A stretch of DNA of 64,000 nt from Sisyra terminalis (GCA_958496175.1 OY292277.1:27571282-27635281), one strand, 5' to 3'. Positions 35,794 through 49,250 are shown, counted from the stretch's first letter. The notes: generated by a model not told the origin, from the letters alone. Numbers and translations: made by a program.

Positions 35794-36307
35794 GAAACTT
35801 ACTTTCGCCACATTTTCTTCACTTATTTCTTAGCGTTTCTTGCTGCTTACAGCACTTGTACAAAACACCACTTGTAACTAAATCTTGAATGCTTTGAATT
35901 CTATCACCAAAAGCGTTAAGGACAGGTGTGCTTGATAAATTTGTTAAGAGTGGGGATTTTTTTATCCTAGAGAACATCACCACGAAGGCAGTTTTTACTT
36001 TATCTTTCTTGCACTAATGAAACGCCATTTGGAGGGAAAATAGTGCAGACGACGAGAGTTATAAATCCTCTGAGCACCGACCAAAAATCCTATCTAAATA
36101 ACATTGAAAATAATTTTTGGATTTTTTTTTTTACAGTATTTTTATGAAATTTACAGTGTGTGTAGATACTAATAAAATACTCAGATCCTGTAAATTTGAT
36201 TTCTCTACGATCATTATTTTTCCCAAAAAAAAATAAAATGTGGAAAAAAAGAGACAATTTTTTTCTCCGAACTTACTACACCGATTGTTCTAAAAATTTT
36301 ATATATT

Positions 36308-36855
36308 GTAGGAGTCAATAAGACCCTTTTAAGAAAAAAATAACAACTATGTAGATTTTAAAAATCTTTGAAAAAATGAAATTGTTTTCAAACTTTATTT
36401 TTTTAAACCATTATACAGTTTTGGTACCGCTGAAAAAGTATTTTTTTTAAGTAGAATATACTACTTAGATAATATGAGATTTTTTTCAGATTTTTTCAAA
36501 TAGTACTTCATAGTGAAAAAAAATAAAAACAACCACTTGCTGTTACTTAATCTGAATATGCATACATATATATAATTATATATATATATATATATATATA
36601 CATGCATACACCACACATACATTACTAAAGTGGTTGTTTTTATTTTTTTTTCACTATGAAGTACTATTTGAAAAAATCTGAATAAAAGCTCATCTTATGT
36701 AAGTAGTATACTATACTTAAAAAAATACTTTCTCAGCGGTACCAAAACTGTATCATGGTTTAAAAAAATAAAGTTTAAAAACAATTTCATTTTTTCAAAG
36801 ATTTTCAAAACCTACATAGTTGTTATTTTTTTATTAAAAGGTCTTACTCATTATA
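36308..36855. mobile_element. Foldback element with AT-microsatellite centre
   Basis: Arms of about 250 bp flank a TA/TG-rich centre near 36560-36605. Diagnostic pairs are AAAACAACCAC against GTGGTTGTTTTTATTTTTTT, and ACAGTTTTGGTACCGCTG against CAGCGGTACCAAAACTG. It shares the 'ACAGTTTTGGTAC' block with the foldback in importin-11 intron 8. Confidence 0.75.
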
Positions 36856-36914
36856 TATATACAATTATATATGTGTATTTATATATGTATGTATATTCAG
36901 ATTTAGTAAAAGCA

Positions 36915-37035
36915 ATTGACATACACCACTAAAGTGGTTGTTTTTATTTTTTTTTCACTATGAAGTACTATTTGAAAAAATATGAAAAAAATCCCAAATT
37001 ATGTAAGTAGTATGCTCTACTTAAAAAATATTATT
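36915..37035. repeat. Extra copy of the foldback arm
   Basis: Direct repeat of the right arm of the preceding foldback, from CACTAAAGTGGTTGTTTTTA to the CTTAAAAAATATT block. It diverges after the TGTAAGTAGTATGCT stretch. Confidence 0.65.
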
Positions 37036-38573
37036 TTTATTATTATTTTTTATTTTTAGTATTGGTAAATCCAAAGAAATTGTACCATTGTTCAAGCGGT
37101 CATTTTTAGTTTTGGTTGTCACTTAAAGCAAACTAGCAATAGAGTGAAAATGGAATTTATTTATATAAGTAATCATCGATTAGTACATTGGCCCAATTTT
37201 CTATTACATATATTATGATTTTTTGTCGCATATGAAAATCAAATTTGTCTATATCCATTTTTCTGATTGATATAGAATTGTTCTTAGCAAACAAAAATTG
37301 AAAAAAATTGTAATTCTTTAATTCAAATTGATGGTTCCGTTTACAACTTGACGACACAATTATTTTACAATTAAATAAGCCTTTATTTTAATCAAATCTG
37401 GGGAGTTGGAACCAGAGTCCGCAGCTAAAAAGTCGTTAGATATTAAAAGAGTCGGAGCTAGAACCTATGTTGGTACATTTTGATGGTTCCAACTTCGCAT
37501 AATGTCTTAAAAATTACAAAACTCTAATTGATTATCTACTTCATTTCCCTATATATTTAAAAAAAATTAATTTATAGTCGATGCACGATACCACGCCGAT
37601 GTAACATAACAATACGTCAAGAATGTAATTGTTTAATTTTACTTACCTTAGCGACAAATATCATTACTTTAATTTCACTTATAATTAGTTGAATGAAAAT
37701 ACTGTCCATATTTCAAAAATGAAATCTCAACTTCTTTAATATTTTTGCACACATTCCACTTATGATTTAAGCAAAAGAACAAAATATTTTCCGCAACAAT
37801 AATCACAATAAAGCTAACGTAATAACAAAGCAAATAAATTACGAACCAATGTTAATAAATTTTTTATATATTCGTTTTTATTATATTGTTGACCTACCAA
37901 TTCTTGTTTACGTCAAATGAAAGAAGGCAACAGAAATATATTATTAATTATCTTTGCAGTAGTAGAAATAAATAATAAACTATACAATTATTATTATACA
38001 TTACTTAGACGTACCTAGGAACTTGTAAATGTATGCTATTATTTCATTCATGAATTACCTACCTAAAGGTAGTGAATAGTAGTGGACTTATAGAAAAAAA
38101 ATAATACTCAGTTTGACAATAAAATTGTAGGTTTATAAGGAGAAATTTGCAAAACTATTAAAACTGGTCCATTGATATAATATTTGTTGCTTCTTAAATC
38201 TAATAAAATTTAAATCTTGTCCCTTTCGGTAACTTACCTTTTCTCAAAATTCATTGCTAATTTCACATTTCAAATATTTGTGTCGCGTTTGGGGACTGTA
38301 TTTTATAATATGTATATATACAATTATATGTATATATAATTATTATATATAATCTATATATATAAAAGAAAGTTGTGTTAGTTACACTATTTCTAACTCA
38401 AGAACGGCTGAACCGATTTGACTGAAAATTAGTAGGGAGGTAGCTAAGAACTAGGGGAAGGACATAGGATACTTTTTACCCCGTTCGTTCCCGTTCCCGT
38501 CGTTCCCGTGGGACGTGCCTTTTTGAAATGTAAATGTTTTTATACTTAATGAACACTTAATAAAATTATACGG

Positions 38574-38652
38574 TAATAGCGCACATTCGCTTACGTATCT
38601 GATATTCTAATGCTCACAATACTAGAGACGTGGGTTCGAATCCTAGAGTAAT
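38574..38652 (+). other. tRNA-like segment in Helitron, copy 1
   Basis: An A-box-like TAGCGCACATTCGCTTA is followed about 40 bases later by a perfect B box GGTTCGAATCC (38633-38643) and then a long T run, the usual RNA polymerase III terminator. The acceptor and anticodon stems do not close well, so it is not called as a functional tRNA. Confidence 0.5.
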
Positions 38653-39190
38653 CTTTTTTTTTTTTTATACAAAATTGTTGAAAATAAATCCTTACGGTTG
38701 CTCAATAAGGAAATATTAACGAAAAAAATACAGTAGTAGTAAAAAAAAATAATTATATTAATAAAGCTTAAAGTAAATACGTTTTTAAAACCGTGCATAC
38801 ATAAAATCGTGTAATTATATATCTCCTCTGCCAGATGAAATTTTAAAATTCAGTGTATTCCTTATAAGAAGTAGGCATGTGAAAAGATTTTTTTTGGAAA
38901 ATTCCTACCCTAAAAGAGTGAATTGGGGTGATTAAGTTTCTTTGAGAAAATGAAGAGTTAATCAACAATCGAAATTTTGAATTTACTAAGTGTAATTAAT
39001 AAATAAATAATTAATTAATAATAAGTTTCTGTTTTTGTTATATAATTTTAACTACAGCATTTTAAATAACGTCATTTCACTTAATTAGTATGAAAGTTTA
39101 GGTAGTACGTACTTATACCATAGAGGCGGTTTTCAATTTTTGTTTGTTTTCCAACAATCAAACTTTTTAAAATCTAATTTTTATGAACCA

Positions 39191-39411
39191 ATGATTGTGA
39201 ACTGGAGCAATTATATATTCTGCAGAAAAGCATTATGGAAGCAATTTTTTGTCATATAACAACAATTGGTTTTCAAATTGTTCTAAATACCGAAGAAGAG
39301 TTAGCATAGAAGATATATATATATATATTTATTGATGATAATAAAATATGACAAAAAATTGCTTCCATAATGCTTTTCTGCAGAATATATAATTGCTCCA
39401 GGTTGCAATCA
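39191..39411. repeat. Hairpin element with 60-bp arms
   Basis: GGAGCAATTATATATTCTGC and onward is mirrored by GCAGAATATATAATTGCTCC on the right, with arms near 39191-39258 and 39345-39411 around an AT-rich loop. Its right end touches the second Helitron 5' terminus. Confidence 0.75.
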
Positions 39412-40442
39412 TCTATCTATTATTATAAAGAGGAAAGATTTGATTATTTGTTTGCTTTGAGTAGTCTCCGAAACTACTTGGCCGATTTGAAAAATTCTTT
39501 CACTGTTGGGAGGCTACACTATTTCCGGAGAACATAGGCTATATATAATTTTCAAAAAAAAAATAAGGATCCATACTAAAACTCCAATAATGTATCCCAT
39601 GGACTGAAAAAAATTACCAAAAAACATTATTTTATCGCGTACGCTGCGAAAACTATTGGTTATAGAACAAAATAATGTACTACGATTTTGCAGAACTTAT
39701 TATTATCTACAAAAACTAGAGCGACAGCATATGTCTAACTATTATAGTTATGTCACATTTAGTGTTTTTTCATTTTAAAAAATATATATAAATGCCACCG
39801 CTATAAAAGCTCTTTTATTTATACTTTGGGATTAATTATACGTTCATAGCGCATTCGCTTATGTTTCAGGCATTCTAATGCTCACAATAAAAGAGACGTG
39901 GGTTCGAATCTTACGTTAGACTTTTTTTTTACAAAATTGTTTTTGGAAAAAGGTTCATTCGGGAATCGAAACAGTGAGATGAGATTCCAACTAATATTCA
40001 AAAATCTAGACTCTTAACTACTGTTATTTTGACGCGAGAATTTTGATAACTTTCGACTTTTTTTAGTTATAATTTAGATCGACATTATTGGACTTAACGA
40101 TATTTTTTATTTATGTATAGATACTGATTGATTTATGGATTATTTGGTTCACGGTAGGTATGCCTACCGACGGTATACGCTATTGAACATACTCTTCTTA
40201 AATATTTATAAATATTTTTTGAAAATGAATTGATCATTATATACAACTATTTTATTTTAAGTAACAGTTTATTAAATGTGTCTTTTTAAAGTTGACAAAA
40301 TAGTGTTTTTAAGTATGATAAAGTTTTTCGTAAAACAAATTAGAAAAATAAAAATTTTCACATACCACTACAAATAGCAATTCTAAAAAGAAAATATAAT
40401 CTACACCTACGTTACGCAGACGAAGTTGCGGGGATCAGCTAG
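39412..40442 (+). mobile_element. Second Helitron-like 5' terminus, nested
   Basis: TCTATCTATTATTATAAAGA starts a leader with CCGAAACTACTTGGCCGATT and GGAGGCTACACTATTTCCGG, again typical of Helitron 5' regions and related to, but different from, the outer leader at 38353. It shares the 3' CTAG end at 40442. Confidence 0.65.
39845..39925 (+). other. tRNA-like segment in Helitron, copy 2
   Basis: Direct repeat of the segment at 38574: TAGCGCATTCGCTTA, TTCTAATGCTCACAATA, B box GGTTCGAATC(T) and a T run. It is placed about 430 bases after its own Helitron 5' end, where copy 1 is about 220 bases after its end. Confidence 0.5.
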
Positions 40443-42124
40443 TATGTATATATATATAGAATATGACATAGTTGCGGAAAATATTATATCAATTTATTTA
40501 CAAAATTCTGTTTAACAAAATTATGTCAACTCGTTCAATAATAATTTATCGATAATATAGTCACTAAACGCTGGGTCTTTGTACATACCATCATTTATGT
40601 TTCTTTTTTATAGAAAAATCTACCAATTAACAATAACAATAAATAAGTGGCTTAACATGAAAATATAACAAAACCCACCCTAAGAAATTAGTAAAATTTG
40701 AAGGATATGTGTTATAAAGATTTTGTAAATTCGTTGACACATGTAATTGAAACGTTTATTATTCATTCACTTTGGAAAAAAAATAATTCGCATATAATAA
40801 ATGTAGCTAATTTTAAGAAACGATGATATATAGAAATATTTTTGATTGATGTATAGAAATATTTTGTGAGGTCTCCATTGTGGAAAAAAGTATTAGCAGA
40901 TTGTATTTTCGCCTTAAGTAATATAAAGTATAATATAAAGTAAAAAGTAATAGAGAGATAGAAATTATAATTTTATTAATATTCAAAAAATAATATTGAA
41001 TAAGTGTTTCTCTTTTAAATTGCAGAAAAGTGAGGAAGATGCTTCTTAAAAAATATGTATTCATATTAAAAAGTCTGAATTTTCACTAATAATTAGAAAC
41101 TCAATAACTTTAGCTGAAAATTTTAATTATTTTGAAGGAAAAGAAATACTTTTTATTTATTGTAATTAATTTATTAATTAACAAGTTTAAAACAAAACAT
41201 ACAAAAGAAACAATATTTATTTAATTACAAACTAGGTTTAAACAATATAAATGTTGTAACGGTTGTAACCAAAACCAACACTATGAGAGAAAGTTAACAT
41301 ATCCAGAAGCTCCAGAAGTATATTTTAGATAGTTTGAAAAAACGCTTGGTTTTAAGCGCTTTGAATCAAAATATTTCTATATTTATTGTATTATTTCAAT
41401 ATTTAGTTATTGCAGACTATAAAACCTTATTTCAAAGTATATTATCACTATCGAAATATTGGATAACTTATTAGTAAAAAATAAGCTGTTCTCGATATAA
41501 TTCATTATATGATATCATTGATACTGATTGTCTGGATAAGGGACATAAGGGGTATGAGTAGTGTAAGACTTATAAAGTACTCGTGAGCTAACATCACTTA
41601 ACTCTCTTCTCTGATAAATAACTCATTTAGGCTCGTGAGCACCATCTCACAATGAAGAACCAAACTTGCTATGGTGGCTACAAAAACTAACAAGCTGAAA
41701 AATAATTTTGTCACGAACAGTTGCGAGCATTCAGAACTGATAGAAACTGTTCTTCTTCTATGAAACCAAGTGCGCCAATCGTATTATAGTAAAAAATTAA
41801 GTATCTATGGTGAAAATTCTATCTCTTTCCAACTGCATTGATTTTGTATTTGACTATCGCATAATCCCTGTCCGTCTGTCTTTACGTTCGTCCTATAGAG
41901 TCGGTAGCCCGTGATCATGGACATTTAGTTTATAACGTTTATAGTTCCTAATATGGTAAATCAGATAGCAGCACAATAGTGACCAATAGCGAGTATTCAA
42001 AAATTTGACATTTCGGAAAACGAAGTGAAGCTTTTAAAACAACTTTTTATTTTCAAAAAAAGTTCCGAAAAATACTTCCATAATTATTTGAAAAGATTTT
42101 AATAAGGTAAAATAACATAATAAA

Positions 42125-44942
42125 ATGAGTAGAACACCATATGTAAGTAAATCTAATAATAATAAACGTAATAATCCGCTTCAAAAAAATGCTATCTTGT
42201 TTTTAGTGGAAGCTCAAATCAATTGGTTATATGACATTTGGTGGAACCTTAGTTTTCGCCGGATTAAATATCTACAATGGAAACAGTAAATTTTATAATG
42301 ATTTTGTGATGCCAGTGATACATTATGTCGGACCAGAGAGGGCTCATCGCTTAGCCATTATAGCAAATAAATATCAACTAATACCAAAAACTAGATATAA
42401 AGATCCCGAAACATTAGTAAATCAATGAAATAAATTATCGTAACATTATCTAATTTAGTAGTTAAATATTTCAATTCTAGAAAACAAAATTCTTAAGTCT
42501 GGAATTATCCAATCCGATTGGAATTGCTGCCGGTTTTGATAAACACGCGGAAGCAGTTAAAGGGCTGAATTCTCTTGGTTTCGGTTTCATTGAAATTGGC
42601 TCTGTTACTCCATTACCTCAAGAAGGAAACCCTCAACCTCGAGTATTTCGTCTTCCCGAAGATAAAGCCATAATTAACCGGTGACAATAATTTTTAATCC
42701 TTTTGGTTTAAATTTTTACGGTAAAAATATTTCAGATATGGGTTTAACAGTGAAGGGCATAATAAAGTGTTGAAAAGATTGCACGATTTGCGCCAATCTA
42801 ATTACAATGGTATTATTGGTGTAAATCTTGGTAAAAACAAAACCTCGATAGATCCCATTCATGACTATGTTAGTGGAATAAAAGCATTTGGTTCAGTCGC
42901 AGATTATTTAGTCATAAATATAAGCAGTCCAAATACACCAGGACTCCGTCAAATGCAATCGAAAGAAACTTTGAAAATTTTACTACCAGTTTTAATCAAA
43001 ACCCGAAATGAATTACCATTAGAAAAGAAACCGCCGTTATTACTAAAATTAGCGCCGGACCTAACATTTGCCGAACGCAAAGAAATTGCTGATGTTATTA
43101 AAACTAAATCATGTCAAGTCGATGGACTGATTATTTCAAACACCACTACACTAAGAGATAATTATTTGAAGAATATCAAGTTTAAAAATGAAATGGGTGG
43201 TTTGAGTGGACAACCCTTAACCGATTTGTCAACAAAAATGATACAAGAAATGTATGTGCTTACAGAAGGAAAAATTCCAATTATTGGTATGGAACCTTTT
43301 TTCAATTAATTTGTATTTTTAAGTATTAAATATAAGACACAAGATGTTTGATATATTATTTATTCAACAAAAAAAGAGTATAATTTGGTCTTTCCAAAAA
43401 ATCAGTACCAAAAACTTATTTCCGATTATCCGATTTTTTTTTGTACTTATTTAAAAATAATAATGGTTCAAGTTCCTTTTAGTGACGTTAGTATCTAGCA
43501 ACATTGTACTTTATACTTTAGTTTAATTTAATTTGCGATATTTTAATTAATTCAATTTTAATATCGTACAATTTTCTCTTTTATCACTAAATATTCAATA
43601 TGGTCCGATTTAATCGCGAATTAAATTTAAAAAAAAAGTATAAAATACACTATTGCCAGATATTGATGACGCTAAAAGACACTTGAGCCAAAATAACATT
43701 CAATTAGTTAGAAAAAAATGATTACTGCAGTTCTCAAATTCATTTTTACTATTGCTATTTATCATCGCTTAATAACTATCGAATTACCCGAGGTCTTTAG
43801 CGAATCTAGGGTTGATAAAAATCCGAAAATCGAGAAATGTCGAAATTTTGCTCCATACGAGATTTTAATCTCACACCTACCAGGTTTGGAGCGGCCACCA
43901 GTAGACTTTTTGTATTCATTTGTATTAAGGAAGTATTTGTATTAAGTTGAATCATTTTACTTTGAATAGAAAATTAAAAGTTTTGATCCTCGAATTCGAT
44001 ACTCATATGATCCATCCCCTTGAGAGAACCATAATTATCTCATTATTTCTTAATCTTATAAACACAAACATGTTTATTTATATTTACTTTTTCAAAAGAT
44101 GCGTGAAATTGTTAAAAATTCCGAAGCAAAATTCTAAATTTGCTCTTGAATAGATTTACTCTTTCTTGTTGGACCTAATAGTTTGGCTGACAAAGCTTCT
44201 ATTAGCCGACCACTAATTATCACTTTACAAAATTAGTCATAGCTAAATGTAATTTTGTAAAGCGACAACTAGTGATCGGTTAATAGAAGCTCTGAGATTT
44301 ACCGACATGTTAGCCAAAACTTCATCCACATTTTAACACAGAATTGAACGTCTATATAAGTCTCTTTTCTCTGATCTTTACATATCAATGCTAACATTCT
44401 CTAATGGCGAACACACAATAGAATAAATTTTAGTAGTGCAACGAACATGGCAAAATATTTTCCATTAATCGGATTTCCAAAAGATTATTCGAAGAGCAAA
44501 GTGAGATATGGAAACTACAGTTTTAAACAAAAAATAGCAATCACACAATAATGTTTCTACCCCAACCCATTCTTTTAATTATCAGGAACTGGAAATTGTT
44601 ATTGTTTTTTACACCTATTACTTTTGTTCAGACAATTCATTAATCCATCGAAGGGATATATCTTTTGAACATATACTATAACTAAAAAATTAAAATACTG
44701 TTTAACTATTAGGTGCCGGAGGTGTTTTTAGTGGCCAAGATGCCTACGAAAAAATTAAAGCTGGTGCATCTCTAATTCAAGTATACACATCTTTTATATA
44801 TCACGGACCTCCAATAATTACAAAAATCAAATCTGAACTCAATGATTGCTTAATCAATGATGGACTGACCAGTTTGGACCAAGCAATTGGAAAAAATGTG
44901 CAACTTAACACTTCAATATTCAAAATTAGATTAACTCGATGA
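42125..44942 (+). CDS. DHODH: Dihydroorotate dehydrogenase, mitochondrial (class 2)
   Basis: Five exons (42125-42142, 42207-42416, 42481-42680, 42736-43286, 44713-44942) give 402 residues, close to the animal enzyme. It oxidises dihydroorotate to orotate with ubiquinone at the inner mitochondrial membrane, step four of pyrimidine synthesis. The basic N terminus plus hydrophobic stretch ([16 protein letters not shown]) fits a mitochondrial signal with anchor, followed by the ubiquinone-tunnel helices. FMN and active-site motifs are [38 protein letters not shown], the catalytic-serine loop [33 protein letters not shown] and [20 protein letters not shown]. The first exon encodes only MSRTPY. Intron 4 is 1.4 kb with two mobile elements. 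Confidence 0.96.
43465..43690. mobile_element. MITE family A, full copy
   Basis: GGTTCAAGTTCCTTTTAGTG at the left is mirrored by CTAAAAGACACTTGAGCC at the right, with the ATATCGTACAATTTTCTC centre. Both arms are diverged at the CAACGTTG block. It lies in DHODH intron 4. Confidence 0.7.
44180..44321. mobile_element. Palindromic mini-element, 142 bp
   Basis: AGTTTGGCTGAC at the left and GTTAGCCAAAACT at the right are inverted. Inner arms AAGCTTCTATTAGCCGA and CGGTTAATAGAAGCT, then CTTTACAAAATTA and TAATTTTGTAAAG, also pair. It lies in DHODH intron 4. Confidence 0.7.
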
Positions 44943-45603
44943 TTTATTATTTCTTAAATAGAATAATTGCATTTATATATTTATTTTATGTCATTTATTT
45001 GTCTTTAATATACATATATACATGTTGTACATTATTATATATATATCCTTTTTAATATTTGTAAAATAACTCTGTAACACCAAAATTATTTTACCTATAA
45101 AAGGCATTAATTTTTTAAACAGGTACTACATGAAAACATTTAAAAAGACCTGTATTAGTACATTATATTTCTTCTTTTTTTTTTCTTCTGATTCAGAATA
45201 AATTTTTTTCAATATTTTATTGTCGTTAAAATTAATATTTAAATGATAAAATCAATAACATCAATATTTGAACCAATCAAAAAAAAAGAGTAATAAAAAT
45301 TATGCGCTAATAGCGAAAATAGAACTCAATTTATTTTTTATATTGTAAACGACGGTGTAAAAATTTATTATTTTTTAATGAATGTTAAACATGTAGCACA
45401 AATTAAAAAAATATTTTTACTGATTACAAGGATTGATTGTATTTTACGAGTATATGAATTATATGAAATTATTATTTAAATGTAAATAAATTATGTGAAA
45501 TTATCTTTGGATTTAGTAAATGAAGTTAATGAATTTCAGGAGTCCCAAGTTAACCCATATTACTTGAAAATGATAAATTTTTAAATTTTATTTATTCAAA
45601 ATA

Positions 45604-45848
45604 AGGGGCCATCCATAAATTTCGTGACACAAATTTTACGACTTTTACCCCCTCCCCGGCCTTAACATAGATAGTCACATTTTTGACCCCCCCTTGTGTG
45701 ACGACATAGATTTTACAATTAAAATAAAACCATAGTTTCAAATTGTTCATCCTAAAGCTTTTGACCTCCCCGTCTAGCATTTGTAACAGGAAGTCACATT
45801 TGGTTGCCTTCCCCCCCCAACGTATGACGTAATTTATGGATGGCTCTT
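45604..45848. mobile_element. MITE family C
   Basis: The ends AAGGGGCCATCCATAAATTT and ACGTAATTTATGGATGGCTC are inverted repeats. The interior alternates C-runs with GTCACATTT motifs. It resembles family B in design but its end sequence differs. Confidence 0.7.
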
Positions 45849-48800
45849 AAATAACTTTTATTTGTTTGCGAATGTAGTTATGTACATAGAATTTTCTTTT
45901 TAACTTGAAATAACCCGATATGTCAAAAACAATTGAAGTTTTAAAAAAAAACAGAAAAATTTGTTGTACGTTATAGGCGACATAAGGATCAAAATAATAA
46001 TGTTTATTGTAATATAACCTTAACAACAAATTCAAGATATTTTCAAGGTTTTATATATTTTCAATATCGAATAGAAATATTTTTAATCAGAAATTTTAAA
46101 TTATTTTCAAAATCATGTTCTTTTAGTGAAAATCCAATTCTTTTGATAGATTTAGATTTTAGACTACAAAATAAAAAAATCATACAAAAATGGTTTTAAG
46201 TCAAAGTTGTTGCTTTTTTCTACATAACACCAGCTATTACAAAAAATTAAAATTCCACTAACCAATTTTTTTCTATCAATGCTTGAAAATGAGCTAAAAT
46301 ATAAAGAACTACTGAAGCAATCTGTAACTTATAGATAGCTCAAGTACAATATTTTTTATTTGACGGGGTTAGATAGGGTAATTAGAAGAAAATATGAATT
46401 TTATTCTGCATCCTACTCTGAAGTGTTTGTCAGTTCATACTGGCTTTCCCAATAAAAATTAAAAAAATAGTTACGCTGACTGTGGGACCAATTATTTACT
46501 TACTTCATATTCAAGCATTAATTAAAAGAGTTTTGATCATTAATCGGATCCCTACCTTTTTTGACGATTATCGTTTGAACTAATAGAATAAAATTCTACA
46601 ATAAAAAACAAAATACATTTTCATAAAAATATATAGTTGACCTTGAAAAAAACTTGAACCTATTGCCAAGGTCAAAAATAAATGTTATCATTGCTAAAGC
46701 GACTGTAGGGATAATAAAAATCCGTAAATCAAGAAATATCGAAAATGTGCTCGATACGACATTCGGACCTAAAACCTACCAATTTTGGAGCGACCAGCTA
46801 GACCACTCGGCTATCAGTAGGCTTATCGTTTTGTTTCCCTTTATAGCATCCAATAAATTTTAATTGAATTTTGGAAAAAAAACATTCTGTTTTTGAAGTA
46901 TCAAGCTGTTTTAAATTAAATGATCCACATTATAATCGAGGATTCGGTAACAATAAGTATTTTTGTAGTTACAAAAAAATTCGTTCAAGAATTAATAACG
47001 TCAAAAAGAATTAAAATAACTTATTTTTTAAACTACTTTTCTCAGAAATTATTGAATAATTCTTATAAGAAGAAGCTCATTCTTTTTTTTTCCCCACCAT
47101 GTTAAATATTTTTAATTTAAATAATATTTAAGATGTTAAGTTTAGGGCTCCCAAATATTAACGTTCTTTCCACCTCTTTTATAAGTTTTATTTGTATTCA
47201 AATATTTGGTAACACAAAAATTGTAAATAAGCGCTTTAGTAATTTAGAAAATATTAATATTTTGGTTTTAGTATTTTACTTCAAACAAGTAATTAAAATT
47301 ATATACTTTACTTAATTGCTACATCACATCATTAATTGGTAAATGCAATTTTCAATAATAAATTATACAACTAACATTAATATGGCAGCAAAATACACTT
47401 AATATTACAATTTTAAGTATGTTTCAGGAAACATTTATAACGAATATTTTATAAATGCCGCTAATATGATTTTTATAAATTATATTACGTGAACATCGAA
47501 TAAAGCGACAGTCATTTGCATAATTGATATTGTCACAAGCGGCTTAATAGAAAGGATAAATAAGATTTTTTTTAATCCATAATAAATATGTTTAAACTAA
47601 TTTAAGCAAAATATAGCCAATTTACTCGTTATAAGTTGCCAATGTTAATAAGTATCTTTAAGCAAGTTTTATAATAATATAAAAAAATTAGCCAAAGTCT
47701 TTTAAATGACTTTTTATCAACTAAAAATCATTAAGAAAATCAAATTTAGGAATGATTTTATCTTCAAAAATATAAAATAAAAAAGGGCTTAAGAAGCTAT
47801 TATTTTTTGGATATCACAAGAGAATTTCTAATGTCTAATAATTCAAAAATGTTCATTTTTTTCATCCTTTTACATCAAAATATAAGGTTTATACTAGAGG
47901 TTATTACTTTATCCCAATTTTTCCATAAAGTAATATATTTTTTGAATTTGACTTTAAAATTACTGATATAAGATTTTTTTTAAAATCAGCGTTAATTATA
48001 TTTAACAATCAATTTTAATGTCAAATTTTACAATTACATATATTATGTAGTTCTAATGTTCGTTTCACAATTTTTAAAGGTGAAAAACTATTTGTTTAAA
48101 TATACTCATGTAGATAATTTGTGTTTTGAAAATAGATTTTTTTCCATTTCTAAGTGGTACATAAATGCTATGTTTTTTTTTTTTAATATTTTCAGTTAGA
48201 TTTTCACATAATATGTATTCTATGTTTTACAAAAAAAAATATATATATGCATAACAATTATAAATTGTTATTTTAATAATACTTTCAATGTGATTCTTCA
48301 AGAAAATTCCAAATATTTTTAGGGATCGAAATGTGAAAAATTGATTTCTTCTTGTCATGAAAACATAAAGCGAAAAATTACTTAAATTTTTAAACGCCGT
48401 CTGCAAAAAAATAATATGTTTAAATACTTTGAATAAAATGACTAAAATTAAATTAATCTCAAAAGTGCTTTTTCTGATATTTAGTTTTTACAAAAATGTA
48501 CATGTTAACTTCAAACAAAAGATAAGTGAAATAGAAAAAACACAAAATTAGGAAAAAAGAGAAGGAATTTTCAAAACAGTTCAACCCTAAAATTAATTCT
48601 TTTTCAAAAAATTTTTTTAATAAATAATCCTTAAAACGAAGTAAGTTACTTACTTGAAGCGTTTATATTAAAAAATATCATAAATTTGGTTCAAGAATAA
48701 TTCGTATGATTTATTACAAACAAGTATGAAATTTTATTGGAAGGGGGGAGCTTCGCTCATTGCTCGCTTTCCTCACCAAAACAAGTTTTTAATAAGTAAA

Positions 48801-49017
48801 ACCATTATTATGTCGATTTAGAAAATCCTACTTTGAATATTTTATTCCAATTATATTATTAAATATCTATCATTTAAATACCTCATTTATTTCAAATTGG
48901 CCATATTGCTACTGTCGTTTACTTATTATCCTAAAACCAAAAATACTTTTTTTTTGCAGGTCTTTTAAACTACTGATAACAAATCAACAGGAACACCAAT
49001 AGATATAACAAACATAC

Positions 49018-49250
49018 AGGGTCGGATTTCCCTATATACCAACTAGGCCACGACCTAGAGGTACTAAGGGCAAAACTTTCCAGCCCAGTAGTAATCGGTG
49101 TCAGTAAAACAAATGTTTTTGATTGTTGTTTAAAAAGTTTTTATTTAAAAAATGTATTGATATTTTTGTTAGTTCTTAGAGACCCTAAAAAATGCTATGC
49201 TCACCCTAGGGACTCCAAATATGTAAATCCGACCCCCCAAAAGTCGTTTT
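49018..49250. mobile_element. Element family D, short copy
   Basis: CAGGGTCGGATTTCCC at the left and AAATCCGACCCCC at the right are inverted. Both ends and the GGGACTCC block match the element at 13866-14808. Confidence 0.65.

Larger units (their letters stand above)
38353..40442 (+). mobile_element. Non-autonomous Helitron (outer 5' end to shared 3' end)
   Basis: The 5' terminus TCTATATATATAAAAGAAAG follows an A. The 3' terminus is a short hairpin region (CGCAGACGAAGTTGCG) ending ...CAGCTAG before a T. TC...CTAG ends inserted between A and T fit the Helitron rule. The sequence after the 5' end (TGAACCGATTTGACTGAAAA) is typical of insect Helitron leaders. No Rep/helicase frame is present. 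A second 5' terminus starts at 39412, so this is either two nested elements or one composite. Confidence 0.7.
31281..42124. other. Gene-poor interval between importin-11 and DHODH
   Basis: About 10.8 kb. Apart from the entries listed separately (MITE A, duplicated relics, inverted repeats, hairpin, orphan exon candidate, foldback, Helitrons), 31281-32361, 37040-38350 and 40443-42120 show only AT-rich sequence. A 24-bp motif, ATCATGGACACGGGCTACCG plus ACTC, near 31800 recurs inverted near 41899-41922, just upstream of DHODH. Confidence 0.5.

Noticed and set aside
35607..35888. 93-codon plus-strand frame through the perfect hairpin
   Set aside because: Low-complexity Phe/Lys content is dictated by the hairpin arms; no evidence of coding.
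38574..39925. Functional tRNA genes
   Set aside because: Box A and B motifs and T runs are present, but acceptor and anticodon stems do not close convincingly.
48720..48780. G-rich stretch followed by GCTTCGCTCATTGCTCGCTT
   Set aside because: Looked like a regulatory island, but no paired structure, repeat partner or reading frame was found.
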